From Pseudomonas lalucatii (GTDB taxonomy: Bacteria > Pseudomonadota > Gammaproteobacteria > Pseudomonadales > Pseudomonadaceae), in assembly GCF_018398425.1 (NCBI RefSeq), contig NZ_JADPMV010000001.1, forward strand, positions 2,294,001 to 2,358,000: a stretch of DNA of 64,000 bases, given 5' to 3'. Every line of letters begins with the position of its first letter. Position 1 is the stretch's first letter. Below, piece by piece: positions 37,928-47,969 of this stretch. The translations under genes and the position numbers were made by a program. The notes below the pieces were generated by a model. The model was not told the DNA's origin. It searched no databases and worked only from the letters and a program-made list of their open reading frames with translations.

Positions 37928-39003
37928 GCCCCACGCAATTCTCCACCGCGGTACTCGACTGGTATGACCGCCACGGACGCAAGGACCTGCCCTGGCAACA
38001 GGGCATCACGCCCTACCGGGTGTGGGTCTCGGAGATCATGCTGCAGCAGACCCAGGTCGGCACCGTGCTCGGCTACTTCGACCGCTTTATGGCCGCCCTG
38101 CCCAGCGTGCAGGCCCTGGCCGAAGCCGCCGAGGACGAGGTGCTGCACCTGTGGACGGGCCTGGGCTACTACACCCGCGCGCGCAACCTGCAGAAGGCGG
38201 CGCGCATCGTCATGGCCGAGCACGGCGGCGAGTTCCCCCGCGACGTCCAGGCCCTGACCGCCCTGCCCGGCATCGGCCGCTCCACCGCCGGCGCCATCGC
38301 CAGCCTGAGCATGGGCCTGCGCGCGCCGATTCTCGACGGCAACGTCAAGCGCGTGCTGGCCCGCTACGTCGCCCAGGAGGGCTACCCCGGCGAGCCCAAG
38401 GTGGCCCAACAGCTGTGGGCGGTGGCCGAGCGCCTGACCCCGCGAACCCGGGTCAATCACTACACCCAGGCGATGATGGACCTGGGCGCCACCCTCTGCA
38501 CCCGCAGCAAGCCGAGCTGCCTGCTCTGCCCGCTGCGCAGCGGCTGCCAGGCCCACCTGCTCGGCCTGGAGATTCGCTACCCGCTGCCCAAGCCGCGCAA
38601 GGCACTGCCGCAGAAGCGCACGCTGATGCCGCTGCTGGCCAACGGCGCCGGCGAGATCCTGCTCTACCGCCGCCCCTCCAGCGGCCTGTGGGGCGGCCTC
38701 TGGAGCCTGCCGGAGCTGGACGACCTGCGAGGGCTGGAAGCCCTGGCCGAACGCCACGCCCTGCGCCTCGGAACTCGCCGGGAGCTGCCAGGCCTGACCC
38801 ACACCTTCAGCCACTTCCAGCTGGCCATAGAGCCCTGGCTGATCCACGCCGAGCGCGCCGCCCACGCCGTGGCCGAGGCCGACTGGCTCTGGTATAACCT
38901 CGCCACCCCGCCGCGCCTGGGCCTCGCCGCCCCGGTGAAGAAACTGCTGAAGCGCGCGGCCGACACCCTGAACGCCGACCCCCTCACTGGAGAGCAGCCA
39001 TGA
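37924..39003 (+). CDS. mutY: A/G-specific adenine DNA glycosylase MutY
   Basis: A 359-aa base-excision enzyme that removes adenine opposite 8-oxoguanine. It has a helix-hairpin-helix glycosylase domain with [12 protein letters not shown] and [14 protein letters not shown], and the catalytic Asp in [12 protein letters not shown]. The [4Fe-4S] cysteines are spaced C-x6-C-x2-C-x5-C ([17 protein letters not shown]). A C-terminal Nudix-like 8-oxoG recognition domain follows (about 230-350). It overlaps asmA upstream and yggX downstream by 4 bp each. Confidence 0.97.
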   Translation: MSPTQFSTAVLDWYDRHGRKDLPWQQGITPYRVWVSEIMLQQTQVGTVLGYFDRFMAALPSVQALAEAAEDEVLHLWTGLGYYTRARNLQKAARIVMAEHGGEFPRDVQALTALPGIGRSTAGAIASLSMGLRAPILDGNVKRVLARYVAQEGYPGEPKVAQQLWAVAERLTPRTRVNHYTQAMMDLGATLCTRSKPSCLLCPLRSGCQAHLLGLEIRYPLPKPRKALPQKRTLMPLLANGAGEILLYRRPSSGLWGGLWSLPELDDLRGLEALAERHALRLGTRRELPGLTHTFSHFQLAIEPWLIHAERAAHAVAEADWLWYNLATPPRLGLAAPVKKLLKRAADTLNADPLTGEQP

Positions 39004-39272
39004 CCCGCACCGTGATGTGCCGCAAGCACAAGAAAGAACTGCCCGGCCTGGACCGCCCGCCCTACCCGGGCGCGAAGGGCGAAGACATCTACAACAACGT
39101 CTCCAGGCAGGCCTGGGACGAATGGCAGAAGCATCAGACCCTGCTGATCAACGAACGCCGCCTGAACATGATGAACGCCGAGGACCGCAAGTTCCTCCAG
39201 ACCGAGATGGACAAGTTCCTCTCCGGCGAGGAATACGCCCAGGCCGAAGGCTATGTCCCCCCCAGCGAATAG
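39000..39272 (+). CDS. yggX: Oxidative damage protection / Fe(II) trafficking protein YggX
   Basis: A 90-aa small acidic/basic protein that protects Fe-S clusters and may carry Fe(II). The family signature is [21 protein letters not shown] with its single Cys at residue 6. [16 protein letters not shown] and the C-terminal helix complete the fold. The start overlaps the mutY stop (ATGA). Coupling of a DNA-oxidation repair enzyme and an oxidative-protection protein is conserved widely. Confidence 0.96.
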   Translation: MTRTVMCRKHKKELPGLDRPPYPGAKGEDIYNNVSRQAWDEWQKHQTLLINERRLNMMNAEDRKFLQTEMDKFLSGEEYAQAEGYVPPSE

Positions 39273-39322
39273 GCGCCTGAACGTAAACGCCCGTAATAGT
39301 TAAATATTTTTTGAGCTCGCGC

Positions 39323-39351
39323 TTGACAGGCCAAAGCCAAATCCGTCTAAT
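39323..39351 (+). promoter_or_regulatory. Sigma-70 promoter of tRNA-Phe
   Basis: A perfect TTGACA (39323-39328) and TCTAAT (39346-39351) are 17 bp apart, followed by a GC-rich discriminator (AGCGCCCC) typical of stringently controlled stable-RNA promoters. The tRNA begins 11 bp later. Confidence 0.85.
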
Positions 39352-39362
39352 AGCGCCCCGTT

Positions 39363-39438
39363 GCCCAGGTAGCTCAGTCGGTAGAGCAGGGGATTGAAAA
39401 TCCCCGTGTCGGCGGTTCGATTCCGTCCCTGGGCACCA
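39363..39438 (+). tRNA. tRNA-Phe (GAA)
   Basis: A 76-nt cloverleaf with a 7-bp acceptor stem GCCCAGG/CCTGGGC and D-loop AGCTCAGTCGGTAGAGC. The anticodon stem GGGGA/TCCCC holds loop TTGAAAA (anticodon GAA), the T-arm is GGCGG TTCGATT CCGTC, and CCA is encoded. Confidence 0.97.
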
Positions 39439-39483
39439 CCTTTCGTTTTCAGGTGGTGTCAAAATCACCCGAAAGCCCACAAG

Positions 39484-39507
39484 AAACCCGCCTAGTGCGG
39501 GTTTTTT
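39484..39507 (+). terminator. Terminator after tRNA-Phe
   Basis: AAACCCGC and GCGGGTTT form an 8-bp stem around a 5-nt loop, followed by more T. The rest of the gap to 39860 (about 350 bp) shows no gene, repeat or attachment site that I can support. Confidence 0.85.
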
Positions 39508-39860
39508 GTTTTCTACCCTTTCTATGCCCTCCCTTGTAGCCCGATGCTTTAGGGCCATCTTTGGGGGCATCGCCGGTTCGGTCGCGGCGAGCGCCCCCAC
39601 GAGGCAGCTCGCCACGGCATGCTCGCACGCGCCCGGGACAGCCAACACCCGCCCCCCTTCAGCCTGCCCACCCGGGCATCCCGCCACTGTTCTTGCGCTC
39701 GCGCGACAGACAGCTGCGATCAGGCGACACCCGTGACCGGACAGGCCGAAGCCGCCCAGTAAACGGCTTGGCGGTCAGCGAAACGCTATGCTAGCTTGGC
39801 GCCACGCCAGGAAGGCCGGACCATAGCCCGGAGCGCATCCGTACAAGAAGAGGACCCCCC

Positions 39861-40634
39861 ATGGCCGAGGCCACGCCCGCGCTGGAAATTCGCAATCTGC
39901 ACAAACGCTACGGCGACCTCGAGGTGCTCAAGGGCATCTCCCTCACGGCCCAAGACGGCGACGTGATTTCCATCCTCGGCTCCTCCGGCTCCGGCAAGTC
40001 CACCTTCCTGCGCTGCATCAACCTGCTGGAGAACCCCAATCAGGGACAGATCCTGGTGGCCGGCGAGGAACTCAAGCTCAAGCCCGGCAAGCAGGGCGAA
40101 CTGGTCGCCGCCGACAACCAGCAGATCAATCGCCTGCGCAGCGAGCTGGGCTTCGTCTTCCAGAACTTCAACCTGTGGCCGCACATGAGCGTGCTCGACA
40201 ACATCATCGAGGCGCCGCGCCGGGTGCTGGGCCTGAGCAAGGCCGAGGCCGTGGAGCGCGCCGAGGCGTTGCTGGCCAAGGTCGGCATCGCCGACAAGCG
40301 CCACGTCTACCCCAACCAGCTGTCCGGCGGCCAGCAGCAGCGTGCGGCCATCGCCCGCACCCTGTGCATGGAGCCCAAGGTGATCCTGTTCGACGAGCCG
40401 ACCTCGGCCCTCGACCCGGAGATGGTCCAGGAAGTACTTAATGTGATCCGCGCCCTGGCCGAGGAAGGCCGGACTATGCTGCTGGTAACCCATGAAATGG
40501 GCTTCGCCCGCCAGGTGTCCAGCGAGGTGGTGTTCCTCCATCAGGGCCTGGTGGAGGAACAGGGCCCGCCCGAACAGGTATTCGACAACCCGAGTTCGGC
40601 GCGCTGCAAACAGTTCATGTCCAGCAATCACTAA
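39861..40634 (+). CDS. Polar amino-acid ABC transporter ATP-binding protein
   Basis: A 257-aa HisP/ArtP-type ATPase. It has Walker [10 protein letters not shown] (about 38-46), Q-loop, signature [13 protein letters not shown], Walker [15 protein letters not shown] and the switch His ([11 protein letters not shown]). The inserted [17 protein letters not shown] before the Q-loop is characteristic of the histidine/arginine/ornithine group. It is first of a four-gene importer operon with binding protein and two permeases. Confidence 0.93.
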   Translation: MAEATPALEIRNLHKRYGDLEVLKGISLTAQDGDVISILGSSGSGKSTFLRCINLLENPNQGQILVAGEELKLKPGKQGELVAADNQQINRLRSELGFVFQNFNLWPHMSVLDNIIEAPRRVLGLSKAEAVERAEALLAKVGIADKRHVYPNQLSGGQQQRAAIARTLCMEPKVILFDEPTSALDPEMVQEVLNVIRALAEEGRTMLLVTHEMGFARQVSSEVVFLHQGLVEEQGPPEQVFDNPSSARCKQFMSSNH

Positions 40635-40650
40635 AATGGAGCTACATCGC

Positions 40651-41403
40651 ATGCAGAAATATAAGAAGATCCTGCTGGCCGCGGCCGCCACCCTGGCCTT
40701 CGGCACCAGCGCGGTGGCCGCCGACAAGCTGAAGATCGGCACCGAGGGCGCCTACCCGCCGTTCAACCTGATCGACGCCAGCGGCCAGGTGGTCGGTTTC
40801 GATATCGAGATCGCCCAGGCCCTGTGCGCCAAGATGCAGGCCGAATGCGAAGTGGTCACCTCCGACTGGGACGGCATCATCCCGGCGCTGAACGCCAAGA
40901 AGTTCGACTTCCTGGTGGCCTCGATGTCGATCACCGAGGAACGCCAGCAGGCAGTGGACTTCACCGAGCCCTACTACACCAACAAGCTGCAGTTCATCGC
41001 CCCCAAAGGCAGCGACTTCAAGACCGACAAGGCCAGCCTCAAGGACAAGGTGATCGGTGCCCAGCGCGCCACCATCGCCGGCACCTGGCTGGAGGACAAC
41101 CTCGACGGCGTGGTCGACATCAAGCTGTACGACACCCAGGAGAACGCCTACCTGGACCTGTCCTCGGGCCGCCTCGACGGCGTGCTGGCCGACACCTTCG
41201 TCAACTGGGAGTGGCTCAAGAGCGACGCCGGCAAGGGCTTCGAGTTCAAGGGCGAGCCGGTGTTCGACAACGACAAGATCGGCATCGCCGTGCGCAAGGG
41301 CGATCCGCTGCGCGAGAAGCTCAACGCCGCGCTGAAGGAAATCGTCGCCGACGGCACCTACAAGCAGATCAACGACAAGTACTTCCCCTTCAGCATTTAC
41401 TAA
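40651..41403 (+). CDS. Polar amino-acid ABC transporter periplasmic binding protein
   Basis: A 250-aa solute receptor of the lysine/arginine/ornithine/histidine type. The signal peptide is residues 1-23 (SAVAAD), followed by IGTEGAYPPFNLID and GFDIEIAQALCAKMQ. The single disulfide candidate (CAKMQAEC) and SMSITEERQQAVDFTEPYY are family hallmarks. The ATG at 40651 is chosen for the signal peptide. The gap to the permease holds a hairpin (CCTGCG...CGCAGG, 41410-41437) that could stabilise this part of the mRNA and raise receptor levels. Confidence 0.93.
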   Translation: MQKYKKILLAAAATLAFGTSAVAADKLKIGTEGAYPPFNLIDASGQVVGFDIEIAQALCAKMQAECEVVTSDWDGIIPALNAKKFDFLVASMSITEERQQAVDFTEPYYTNKLQFIAPKGSDFKTDKASLKDKVIGAQRATIAGTWLEDNLDGVVDIKLYDTQENAYLDLSSGRLDGVLADTFVNWEWLKSDAGKGFEFKGEPVFDNDKIGIAVRKGDPLREKLNAALKEIVADGTYKQINDKYFPFSIY

Positions 41404-41453
41404 GCAGCCTGTCCTGCGTCGCCCTGCCGGGCGGCGCAGGCACCTGAGCCTCC

Positions 41454-42149
41454 ATGACCCTAGACCTCTACGGATTCGGCCCCGCCCTGGCCGCCGGCAC
41501 CCTGATGACCATCCAGCTGGCGCTGTCCGCGCTGAGCCTGGGTCTGGTGCTCGGCCTGCTCGGCGCACTGGCCAAGACCTCACCCTACAAGCCGCTGCAA
41601 TGGCTCGGCGGCAGCTACTCGACCATAGTCCGTGGCGTGCCCGAGCTGCTCTGGGTGCTGCTGATCTACTTCGGCACGGTCAACCTGATGCGCGAGCTGG
41701 CCGACCTGCTCGGTGTGGAGAGCCTGGAGCTGTCGCCTTTCGCCGCCGGCACCATTGCCCTCGGCCTGTGCTTCGGCGCCTACGCCACCGAAGTGTTCCG
41801 TGGCGCCATCCTGGCCATTCCCAAGGGCCACCGCGAGGCCGGCCAGGCCCTCGGCCTGTCCAAGGCGCGGATTCTCTGGCGGCTGATCCTGCCGCAGATG
41901 TGGCGCATCGCCCTGCCGGGCCTGGGCAACCTGTTCATGATCCTGATGAAGGACACCGCGCTGGTCTCGGTGATCGGCCTGGAGGAGATCATGCGCCGCT
42001 CGCAGATCGCCGTGACCTCCAGCAAGGAGCCCTTCACCTTCTTTCTGGTCGCGGCACTGATCTACCTCGGCCTGACCATCCTCGCCATGATCGGCCTGCA
42101 CTTCCTCGAGAAGCGTGCCAGCCGTGGCTTCGTCCGGAGCGCCGCATGA
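41454..42149 (+). CDS. Polar amino-acid ABC transporter permease 1 (HisQ type)
   Basis: A 231-aa inner-membrane permease with about five hydrophobic segments and the EAA loop GHREAGQALGLSKARILWRL (about 122-141). YSTIVRGVPELLWVLLIYFG is the family N-terminal motif. Its stop overlaps the next permease start by ATGA, as expected for a heterodimeric HisQM-like pair. Confidence 0.92.
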   Translation: MTLDLYGFGPALAAGTLMTIQLALSALSLGLVLGLLGALAKTSPYKPLQWLGGSYSTIVRGVPELLWVLLIYFGTVNLMRELADLLGVESLELSPFAAGTIALGLCFGAYATEVFRGAILAIPKGHREAGQALGLSKARILWRLILPQMWRIALPGLGNLFMILMKDTALVSVIGLEEIMRRSQIAVTSSKEPFTFFLVAALIYLGLTILAMIGLHFLEKRASRGFVRSAA

Positions 42150-42835
42150 ACTGGGAAGTCATCATCAAGTGGCTGCCACGCCTGGCCGAAGGCGCCCTGT
42201 TGACCCTGGAGCTGGTCGCCGTCGCGGTGATCGCCGGGCTGATCCTGGCCATCCCCATGGGCATCGCCCGCGCCTCCAAGCACTGGTACGTGCGCGCCCT
42301 GCCCTACGGCTACATATTCTTCTTCCGCGGCACCCCGCTGCTGGTGCAGCTGTTCCTCGTCTACTACGGCCTGGCCCAGTTCGATGCGGTGCGCGAAGGG
42401 CCGCTGTGGCCCTACCTGCGCGATGCCTACTGGTGCGCCATCATCACCATGACCCTGCACACCGCCGCCTACATCGCCGAGATCCTCCGTGGCGCGATCC
42501 AGGCCGTGCCCTCCGGCGAAGTCGAGGCGGCGCGCGCCCTGGGCATGGCGCGCTGGCAGACCATGCTCTACATCGTCCTGCCACGGGCGGCGCGCATCGG
42601 CCTGCCGGCCTACAGCAACGAGGTGATCCTGATGCTCAAGGCCAGCGCCCTGGCCAGCACCGTGACCCTGCTGGAGCTGACCGGCATGGCCCGCACCATC
42701 ATCGCCCGCACCTATCTGCCGGTGGAGATCTTCTTCGCCGCCGGCCTGTTCTACCTGGGCATCGCCTTCGTCCTGGTGCGCGCCTTCAAGCTGCTGGAGC
42801 AGTGGCTGCGGGTCGATGCCTGCCAGGGCCGCTGA
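42146..42835 (+). CDS. Polar amino-acid ABC transporter permease 2 (HisM type)
   Basis: A 229-aa partner permease with five hydrophobic segments. FFRGTPLLVQLFLVYYG is the N-terminal motif and SGEVEAARALGMARWQTM the EAA loop. The ATG at 42146 is chosen for the 4-bp overlap and family length; the very long in-frame upstream extension lies inside the first permease and is spurious. The substrate range is probably basic or polar amino acids. Confidence 0.92.
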   Translation: MNWEVIIKWLPRLAEGALLTLELVAVAVIAGLILAIPMGIARASKHWYVRALPYGYIFFFRGTPLLVQLFLVYYGLAQFDAVREGPLWPYLRDAYWCAIITMTLHTAAYIAEILRGAIQAVPSGEVEAARALGMARWQTMLYIVLPRAARIGLPAYSNEVILMLKASALASTVTLLELTGMARTIIARTYLPVEIFFAAGLFYLGIAFVLVRAFKLLEQWLRVDACQGR

Positions 42836-42858
42836 ACCGCACCCGCCGGCACCAGAAG

Positions 42859-44076
42859 ATGGACGACCAGCCCCTCGGCGGCGACGCCCTGTTTCAGCGC
42901 TTCCAGGCGCTGGACCGACTGCTGACGGAACGGCAGGCGCTCTGGCGCCCGCAACCCTTCACTCAGCACCGCCTGCCCTGGGAGGATGTCCATCCCGAAC
43001 TGGGCCGCTGGCTGCGCAGCCGCAGCCTGGAGCAGGCCGAGGCCGATCATCACCACCCCCAGCGGCTGCAAGCACCGTCCCCCTGGCCCGACCTGGCCCG
43101 CCAGAGCGACGCCCTGAGCCGCGTCGGCGAGCTGCCGCAACGCGTGCGGCCCACGCCACCGGCACGCCTGGCCCTGGATGTGCCCGGGCGCAAGTGGCAG
43201 CAGATCCAGGCGTTCGCCAGCAGCCTGAGCTTCCAGTCCGCGCCGCTGCACTGGCTCGACTGGTGCGCCGGCAAGGGCCATCTGGGCCGCCTGCTGGCCC
43301 ATGACGGCACGCCACTCACCTGCCTGGAGCACGACCGACAGCTGATAGAGGACGGCCATAGACTCAGCCAGCGCCTCGGCCTGACCGCCCATCACCTGCA
43401 GCAGGACGTGCTGGCAGCCGACGCCCTGGAGCGGCTCGCCGCGCACCACACCCCGGTCGCCCTGCACGCCTGTGGCGACCTGCATGTGCGCCTGCTACAA
43501 CTGGCCAGCCGCGCCGGCTGCCGCCAGCTGGCCATCGCCCCCTGCTGCTACAACCGCATCGCCACGCCCAGCTACCAGCCACTCTCCGCCCCGGCCCGAG
43601 CCTCGGCGCTGCAGCTGTCGCTGGAAGACCTGGCCCTGCCCCTCAGGGAAACCGTCACCGCCGGCGCCCGGGTCCGCCGCCAACGCGACCTGTCCATGGC
43701 GCGGCGCCTGGCCTTCGACCTGCTGCAGCGGCAGCTGCGCGGCAGCGATGACTACCTGCCGACCCCCTCCCTGCCGCCGGCCTGGCTGGACAAGAGCCTG
43801 GCCAGCTACTGTCAGGACCTGGCCAGCCTCAAGGGCCTGCCAGCCCCAGATCCGGCAACCGACTGGTCCCGCCTGGAGCAGCAGGGCTGGCGGCGCCTGG
43901 CCGAGGTGCGCAACCTGGAACTGCTGCGCGCCCTGTTCCGCCGCCCACTGGAGCTCTGGCTGTTGCTCGACCGCGCCCTCTACCTGCAGGAACAGGGCTT
44001 CGCCGTGCGCCTCGGCAGCTTCTGCGCACACCACCTCAGCCCGCGCAATCTCCTGCTGCTGGCCGAACGCCCCTGA
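42859..44076 (+). CDS. SAM-dependent methyltransferase (Methyltransf_32-like)
   Basis: A 405-aa cytoplasmic protein. The central Rossmann-like domain (about 125-250) carries WLDWCAGKGHLGRLLA as the SAM-binding motif I, and CLEHDRQLIEDG, VALHACGDLH and LAIAPCCYNRI. That His-Ala-Cys-Gly...Pro-Cys-Cys-Tyr pattern is typical of the Methyltransf_32 group. N- and C-terminal helical regions flank it. The start at 42859 is the first ATG after the permease stop. It probably acts on RNA or a small molecule; the substrate is unknown. Confidence 0.82.
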   Translation: MDDQPLGGDALFQRFQALDRLLTERQALWRPQPFTQHRLPWEDVHPELGRWLRSRSLEQAEADHHHPQRLQAPSPWPDLARQSDALSRVGELPQRVRPTPPARLALDVPGRKWQQIQAFASSLSFQSAPLHWLDWCAGKGHLGRLLAHDGTPLTCLEHDRQLIEDGHRLSQRLGLTAHHLQQDVLAADALERLAAHHTPVALHACGDLHVRLLQLASRAGCRQLAIAPCCYNRIATPSYQPLSAPARASALQLSLEDLALPLRETVTAGARVRRQRDLSMARRLAFDLLQRQLRGSDDYLPTPSLPPAWLDKSLASYCQDLASLKGLPAPDPATDWSRLEQQGWRRLAEVRNLELLRALFRRPLELWLLLDRALYLQEQGFAVRLGSFCAHHLSPRNLLLLAERP

Positions 44077-44089
44077 GTTGCCCACACAA

Positions 44090-44113
44090 TCTGTGGATAA
44101 CTTTGTTGATAGA
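44090..44113. promoter_or_regulatory. DnaA-box-like sites upstream of tRNA-Thr
   Basis: TGTGGATAA is a perfect reverse-strand DnaA box (TTATCCACA). A second, two-mismatch TGTTGATAG lies a few bases on. They sit inside an outer inverted repeat TTGCCCA/TGGGCAA (about 44079-44126). This may be incidental or a DnaA titration or regulatory site. The rest of 44077-44315 shows nothing further. Confidence 0.45.
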
Positions 44114-44315
44114 ATCTGGGCAACCGGCTGAAAGATGCAGCCCAGCGCCCTTCCCAGCGCCTGCCGACTTTTTGATCATCTATAAAATGCCAATAAAAAC
44201 ATGTCCTTACAGACATCCGTGATGCGCGTCACGGTTCCAGCCAAGACCCCGATGGGCAGCCTGCCAGTTGTGCATAAGGATTTTTCCGCTGATAGCCAGG
44301 CGTGTTCCGCTATGG

Positions 44316-44344
44316 CTTTACTCGCGCAAACTAATGGATATAAT
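44316..44344 (+). promoter_or_regulatory. Sigma-70 promoter of tRNA-Thr
   Basis: A perfect TATAAT (44339-44344) is preceded 17 bp upstream by CTTTAC as a weak -35, and followed by a GC-rich discriminator GGCGGCCC. The tRNA starts 15 bp later. Confidence 0.75.
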
Positions 44345-44358
44345 GGCGGCCCTTCCGT

Positions 44359-44434
<76 letters not shown>

Positions 44435-44608
44435 TCAAATTCAAAGGCTCGCAGCGATGCGGGCCTTTGTTGTTTCTGCCGCTGAAAAATTGGCCGAAAC
44501 CTTTGCTCGACCATCGCTACTCCGCGCCATGCAATGCTTGCAGCCACCGCACTCAGCCGACAAGCTAGGCGGCACACTCGCAGCCTGAACCATGAGGCCA
44601 CTCTCTCC

Positions 44609-45664
44609 ATGCGAATTCTGGTCACCGGCGGCGCCGGCTTTATCGGCTCGGCACTGATCCGCCACCTGTTGAACGAAACCGAGCACCAGGTGCTCAACCT
44701 GGACAAGTTGACCTACGCCGGCAACCTCGAATCCCTGGCAACAGTCGCCAATAGTCCCCGCTATCAGTTCGTCCAGGCCGACATCGGCGATCAGGCCAAG
44801 GTGACCGAGGTACTCGCCGCGTTCCAGCCGGACGCGCTGATGCACCTGGCCGCCGAGTCCCATGTCGACCGCTCCATCGACGGCCCGGCGGCATTCATCC
44901 AGACCAACATAGTCGGCACCTACAGCCTGCTGGAAGCGACCCGCAGCTATTGGTCGGCGCTGCCGGACGGGCGCAAGCAGGCGTTCCGCTTTCACCACAT
45001 CTCCACCGACGAGGTCTACGGCGACCTCCACGGCATCGACGACCTGTTCAGCGAAACCACGCCCTACGCCCCCAGCTCCCCCTATTCGGCCAGCAAGGCG
45101 GCCTCCGACCACCTGGTGCGCGCCTGGCAGCGGACCTACGGGCTGCCGGTGCTGCTGACCAACTGCTCGAACAACTACGGCCCCTACCACTTCCCGGAGA
45201 AGCTCATCCCCCTGGTGATCCTCAATGCCCTGGATGGCAAGCCGCTGCCGGTCTATGGCGACGGTCAGCAGGTGCGCGACTGGCTGTACGTCGAGGACCA
45301 CGCCCGCGCCCTGCTCAGGGTGGTGACCGCGGGCCGGGTCGGCGAGACCTACAATATCGGCGGGCACAACGAGCAGAAGAACCTGCACGTGGTGGAAAGC
45401 ATCTGCGCGCTGCTGGACGAGTTGGCGCCGCGCCAACCAGGCGGCTCCTACCGCGAGCAGATCAGCTTCGTCACCGACCGCCCCGGCCACGACCAGCGCT
45501 ATGCCATCGACGCCGGCAAGATCGAGCGCGAACTGGGCTGGAAGCCCGAGGAAACCTTCGCCAGCGGCCTGCGCAAGACCGTGCGCTGGTACCTGGACAA
45601 CCTCGACTGGTGCCGCCACGTGCAGGACGGCAGCTATCAACGCGAGCGCCTCGGCGCCCTGTAA
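44609..45664 (+). CDS. rmlB: dTDP-glucose 4,6-dehydratase RmlB
   Basis: A 351-aa NAD-dependent extended-SDR enzyme, second step of dTDP-L-rhamnose synthesis. It has the nucleotide-binding [16 protein letters not shown] at the N-terminus, catalytic Thr-Asp-Glu in [11 protein letters not shown] and [10 protein letters not shown] with the Tyr-x3-Lys. [18 protein letters not shown] follows. The ATG at 44609 starts right at the Rossmann strand, and the upstream extension is spurious. It is first gene of rmlBACD. Confidence 0.97.
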   Translation: MRILVTGGAGFIGSALIRHLLNETEHQVLNLDKLTYAGNLESLATVANSPRYQFVQADIGDQAKVTEVLAAFQPDALMHLAAESHVDRSIDGPAAFIQTNIVGTYSLLEATRSYWSALPDGRKQAFRFHHISTDEVYGDLHGIDDLFSETTPYAPSSPYSASKAASDHLVRAWQRTYGLPVLLTNCSNNYGPYHFPEKLIPLVILNALDGKPLPVYGDGQQVRDWLYVEDHARALLRVVTAGRVGETYNIGGHNEQKNLHVVESICALLDELAPRQPGGSYREQISFVTDRPGHDQRYAIDAGKIERELGWKPEETFASGLRKTVRWYLDNLDWCRHVQDGSYQRERLGAL

Positions 45665-45676
45665 GGAGCAGCACCC

Positions 45677-46549
45677 ATGAAAGGCATTATCCTGGCCGGC
45701 GGCTCCGGCACCCGCCTGCACCCGATCACCCTGGGCGTGTCCAAGCAGCTGCTGCCGATCTACGACAAGCCGATGATCTACTACCCGATCTCGGTGCTGA
45801 TGCTCGCCGGCATCCGCGACATCCTGATCATCTCCACCCCCCACGACCTGCCGCAGTTCGAGAAGATGCTCGGCGACGGCAGCCAGTTCGGCGTGCGCTT
45901 CGCCTACGCCGAGCAGCCCTCGCCGGACGGCCTGGCCCAGGCCTTCCTGATCGGCGAGTCGTTTATCGGCGACGACTCGGTGTGCCTGATCCTCGGTGAC
46001 AACATCTTCCACGGCCAACACTTCGGCGAGCAGCTGCAGCGCGCGGCCAGCCAAGCCGATGGCGCCACGGTGTTCGGCTACTGGGTCAGCGACCCCGAGC
46101 GCTTCGGCGTGGTCGAATTCGACCCGCACGGCCAGGCCCTGTCCATCGAGGAAAAACCGGCCAAACCGAAATCCAGCTATGCAGTCACCGGCCTGTACTT
46201 CTACGACAACGACGTGATCGAGATCGCCAAGGCGGTGAAACCCTCTGCCCGCGGCGAGCTGGAGATCACCGACATCAACAACGCCTACCTCAAGCGCGGC
46301 GACCTGCGCGTCGAGCGCTTCGGCCGCGGCTTCGCCTGGCTCGACACCGGCACCCACGACAGCCTGCTGGAGGCCTCGCAATACGTGCAGACCATCGAGC
46401 ACCGCCAGGGCCTGAAAGTCGCCTGCCTGGAGGAAGTAGGCTTTCAGAACGGCTGGATCGATCGCGAGCAGCTGCTCAGCCAGGCCCAGGCCTTCGGCAA
46501 GACCGGCTACGGCCAGTACCTGTTCAAGCTGGCGGAGGAGCACGCGTGA
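45677..46549 (+). CDS. rmlA: Glucose-1-phosphate thymidylyltransferase RmlA
   Basis: A 290-aa enzyme making dTDP-glucose from dTTP and glucose-1-phosphate, the first and feedback-regulated step. It has the nucleotidyltransferase motif [20 protein letters not shown], then [15 protein letters not shown] and [10 protein letters not shown]. The sugar-binding [20 protein letters not shown] and [14 protein letters not shown] complete it. It starts 12 bp after rmlB and overlaps rmlC. Confidence 0.97.
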   Translation: MKGIILAGGSGTRLHPITLGVSKQLLPIYDKPMIYYPISVLMLAGIRDILIISTPHDLPQFEKMLGDGSQFGVRFAYAEQPSPDGLAQAFLIGESFIGDDSVCLILGDNIFHGQHFGEQLQRAASQADGATVFGYWVSDPERFGVVEFDPHGQALSIEEKPAKPKSSYAVTGLYFYDNDVIEIAKAVKPSARGELEITDINNAYLKRGDLRVERFGRGFAWLDTGTHDSLLEASQYVQTIEHRQGLKVACLEEVGFQNGWIDREQLLSQAQAFGKTGYGQYLFKLAEEHA

Positions 46550-47091
46550 AAGTGATTCAAACCGATCTGCCGGGCGTGCTGATCCTCGAACCCAAGGTGT
46601 TCGGCGACGAGCGCGGCTTCTTCTACGAAAGCTTCAACGCCCGCGCCTTCGCCGAGGCCACCGGCCTGGACCCCGACTTCGTCCAGGATAACCACTCGCG
46701 CTCGCAACGCGGCGTGCTGCGCGGCCTGCACTACCAGGTACAGCAGGCCCAGGGCAAACTGGTACGGGTGACCGCCGGCGAGGTCTACGACGTGGCGGTG
46801 GACGTGCGCCGCGCCTCACCGACCTTCGGCCGCTGGGTCGGCGTGCAACTGTCCGCCGAGAACAAGCGCCAGCTCTGGCTGCCGGAGGGCTTCGCCCACG
46901 GCTTCCTGGTGCTCAGCGAGTTCGCCGAGTTCCTCTACAAGACCACCGACTACTACGCCCCGACCCATGAACGCTGCATCCGCTGGGACGATCCGACCCT
47001 GGCCATCGCCTGGCCGCTCGCCGCAGCGCCACAGCTGTCGGCCAAGGATCAGGCCGGCCTCAGCCTGGGCGACGCGGAGCTGTTCCCATGA
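46546..47091 (+). CDS. rmlC: dTDP-4-dehydrorhamnose 3,5-epimerase RmlC
   Basis: A 181-aa cupin epimerase, third step of the pathway. It starts at a GTG inside a GTGA overlap with rmlA, preceded by GGAGGAG. The catalytic residues lie in [18 protein letters not shown] (His about 62) and [14 protein letters not shown]; the Tyr is in YKTTDYYAP. Length is normal for the family. Its stop overlaps rmlD. Confidence 0.97.
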   Translation: MKVIQTDLPGVLILEPKVFGDERGFFYESFNARAFAEATGLDPDFVQDNHSRSQRGVLRGLHYQVQQAQGKLVRVTAGEVYDVAVDVRRASPTFGRWVGVQLSAENKRQLWLPEGFAHGFLVLSEFAEFLYKTTDYYAPTHERCIRWDDPTLAIAWPLAAAPQLSAKDQAGLSLGDAELFP

Positions 47092-47969
47092 AGATCCTGC
47101 TGCTCGGCGAGCACGGCCAGGTCAGCCGGGAACTGCAGCTGTGCCTGGCCGGGCAGGCCGAGCTGATCGTCCGTGGACGCGAACAGCTCGACCTGGCCGA
47201 CCCGCAACAGATCCGCCAGCAGGTCCGCGCCCTGCGTCCCGAGCTGATCATCAATGCCGCGGCGCACACCGCGGTCGACCTGGCCGAGAGCGAGCCCGAG
47301 CGGGCCTTCGCGATCAACGCCACGGCGCCCGGGATCCTGGCCGAGGAAGCCGCCGACCTGGGCGTGCCGCTGCTCCACTACTCCACCGACTACGTGTTCG
47401 ACGGCCGCAAGGCGGCGCCCTACACCGAGGACGACATGCCCAACCCGCTGGGCGTGTACGGCCGCAGCAAGCTGGCCGGCGAGCAGGCGATCCAGGCTGT
47501 TGGCGGTGCGCACCTGATCCTGCGCACCAGCTGGGTCTATTCGCTGCACGGGCGCAACTTCCTGCTGACCATGCAACGCCTGCTGCAGGAGCGCGACGAA
47601 CTCAAGGTGGTTTCCGACCAGATCGGCGCACCGACCTGGGCCGGCAGCATCGCCGCCGTCACCGCAGAGCTGATCGGCCACTGGCGCGCCGGCCAGGCCG
47701 GCCCCTGGGGCACCTGCCACCTGACCGCCCGCGGCCAGACCTCCTGGTTCGGCTTCGCCAGTGCCATCGCCGAGCAGCTGCGCGCGCAAGGCAAGCCGGT
47801 CGCCCGGCTCGAGGCCATTCCCAGCGGCGCCTACCCGACCCCGGCGCAACGTCCGCTCAACTCGCGCCTGGACTGTACGCGCCTGCAACGGGACTGGCAG
47901 ATCCAGCTGCCGGACTGGCACGACGCCCTGCTCGAGTGCCTGGCCAGCCCGCGCCGAGGGCTGCAATAG
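47088..47969 (+). CDS. rmlD: dTDP-4-dehydrorhamnose reductase RmlD
   Basis: A 293-aa NAD(P)H-dependent reductase, last step to dTDP-L-rhamnose. It has the N-terminal LLLGEHGQVSRELQ nucleotide fold and INAAAHTAVDLAESEPE. The catalytic STDYVFDG followed by VYGRSKLAGEQA gives the Tyr-x3-Lys. LRTSWVYSLHGRNFLLTM is typical. The products feed LPS core/O-antigen and rhamnolipids in pseudomonads. Confidence 0.97.
   Translation: MKILLLGEHGQVSRELQLCLAGQAELIVRGREQLDLADPQQIRQQVRALRPELIINAAAHTAVDLAESEPERAFAINATAPGILAEEAADLGVPLLHYSTDYVFDGRKAAPYTEDDMPNPLGVYGRSKLAGEQAIQAVGGAHLILRTSWVYSLHGRNFLLTMQRLLQERDELKVVSDQIGAPTWAGSIAAVTAELIGHWRAGQAGPWGTCHLTARGQTSWFGFASAIAEQLRAQGKPVARLEAIPSGAYPTPAQRPLNSRLDCTRLQRDWQIQLPDWHDALLECLASPRRGLQ

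Noticed and set aside
39148..39687. Reverse-strand 179-codon frame running through tRNA-Phe
   Set aside because: Its TESNRRHGDFQSPALP segment is simply the tRNA read as protein, a well-known false gene; nothing else in it is conserved.
39440..39860. Possible phage or island attachment site 3' of tRNA-Phe
   Set aside because: No repeated copy of the tRNA 3' end and no integrase gene are seen; the following genes are ordinary transporter genes.
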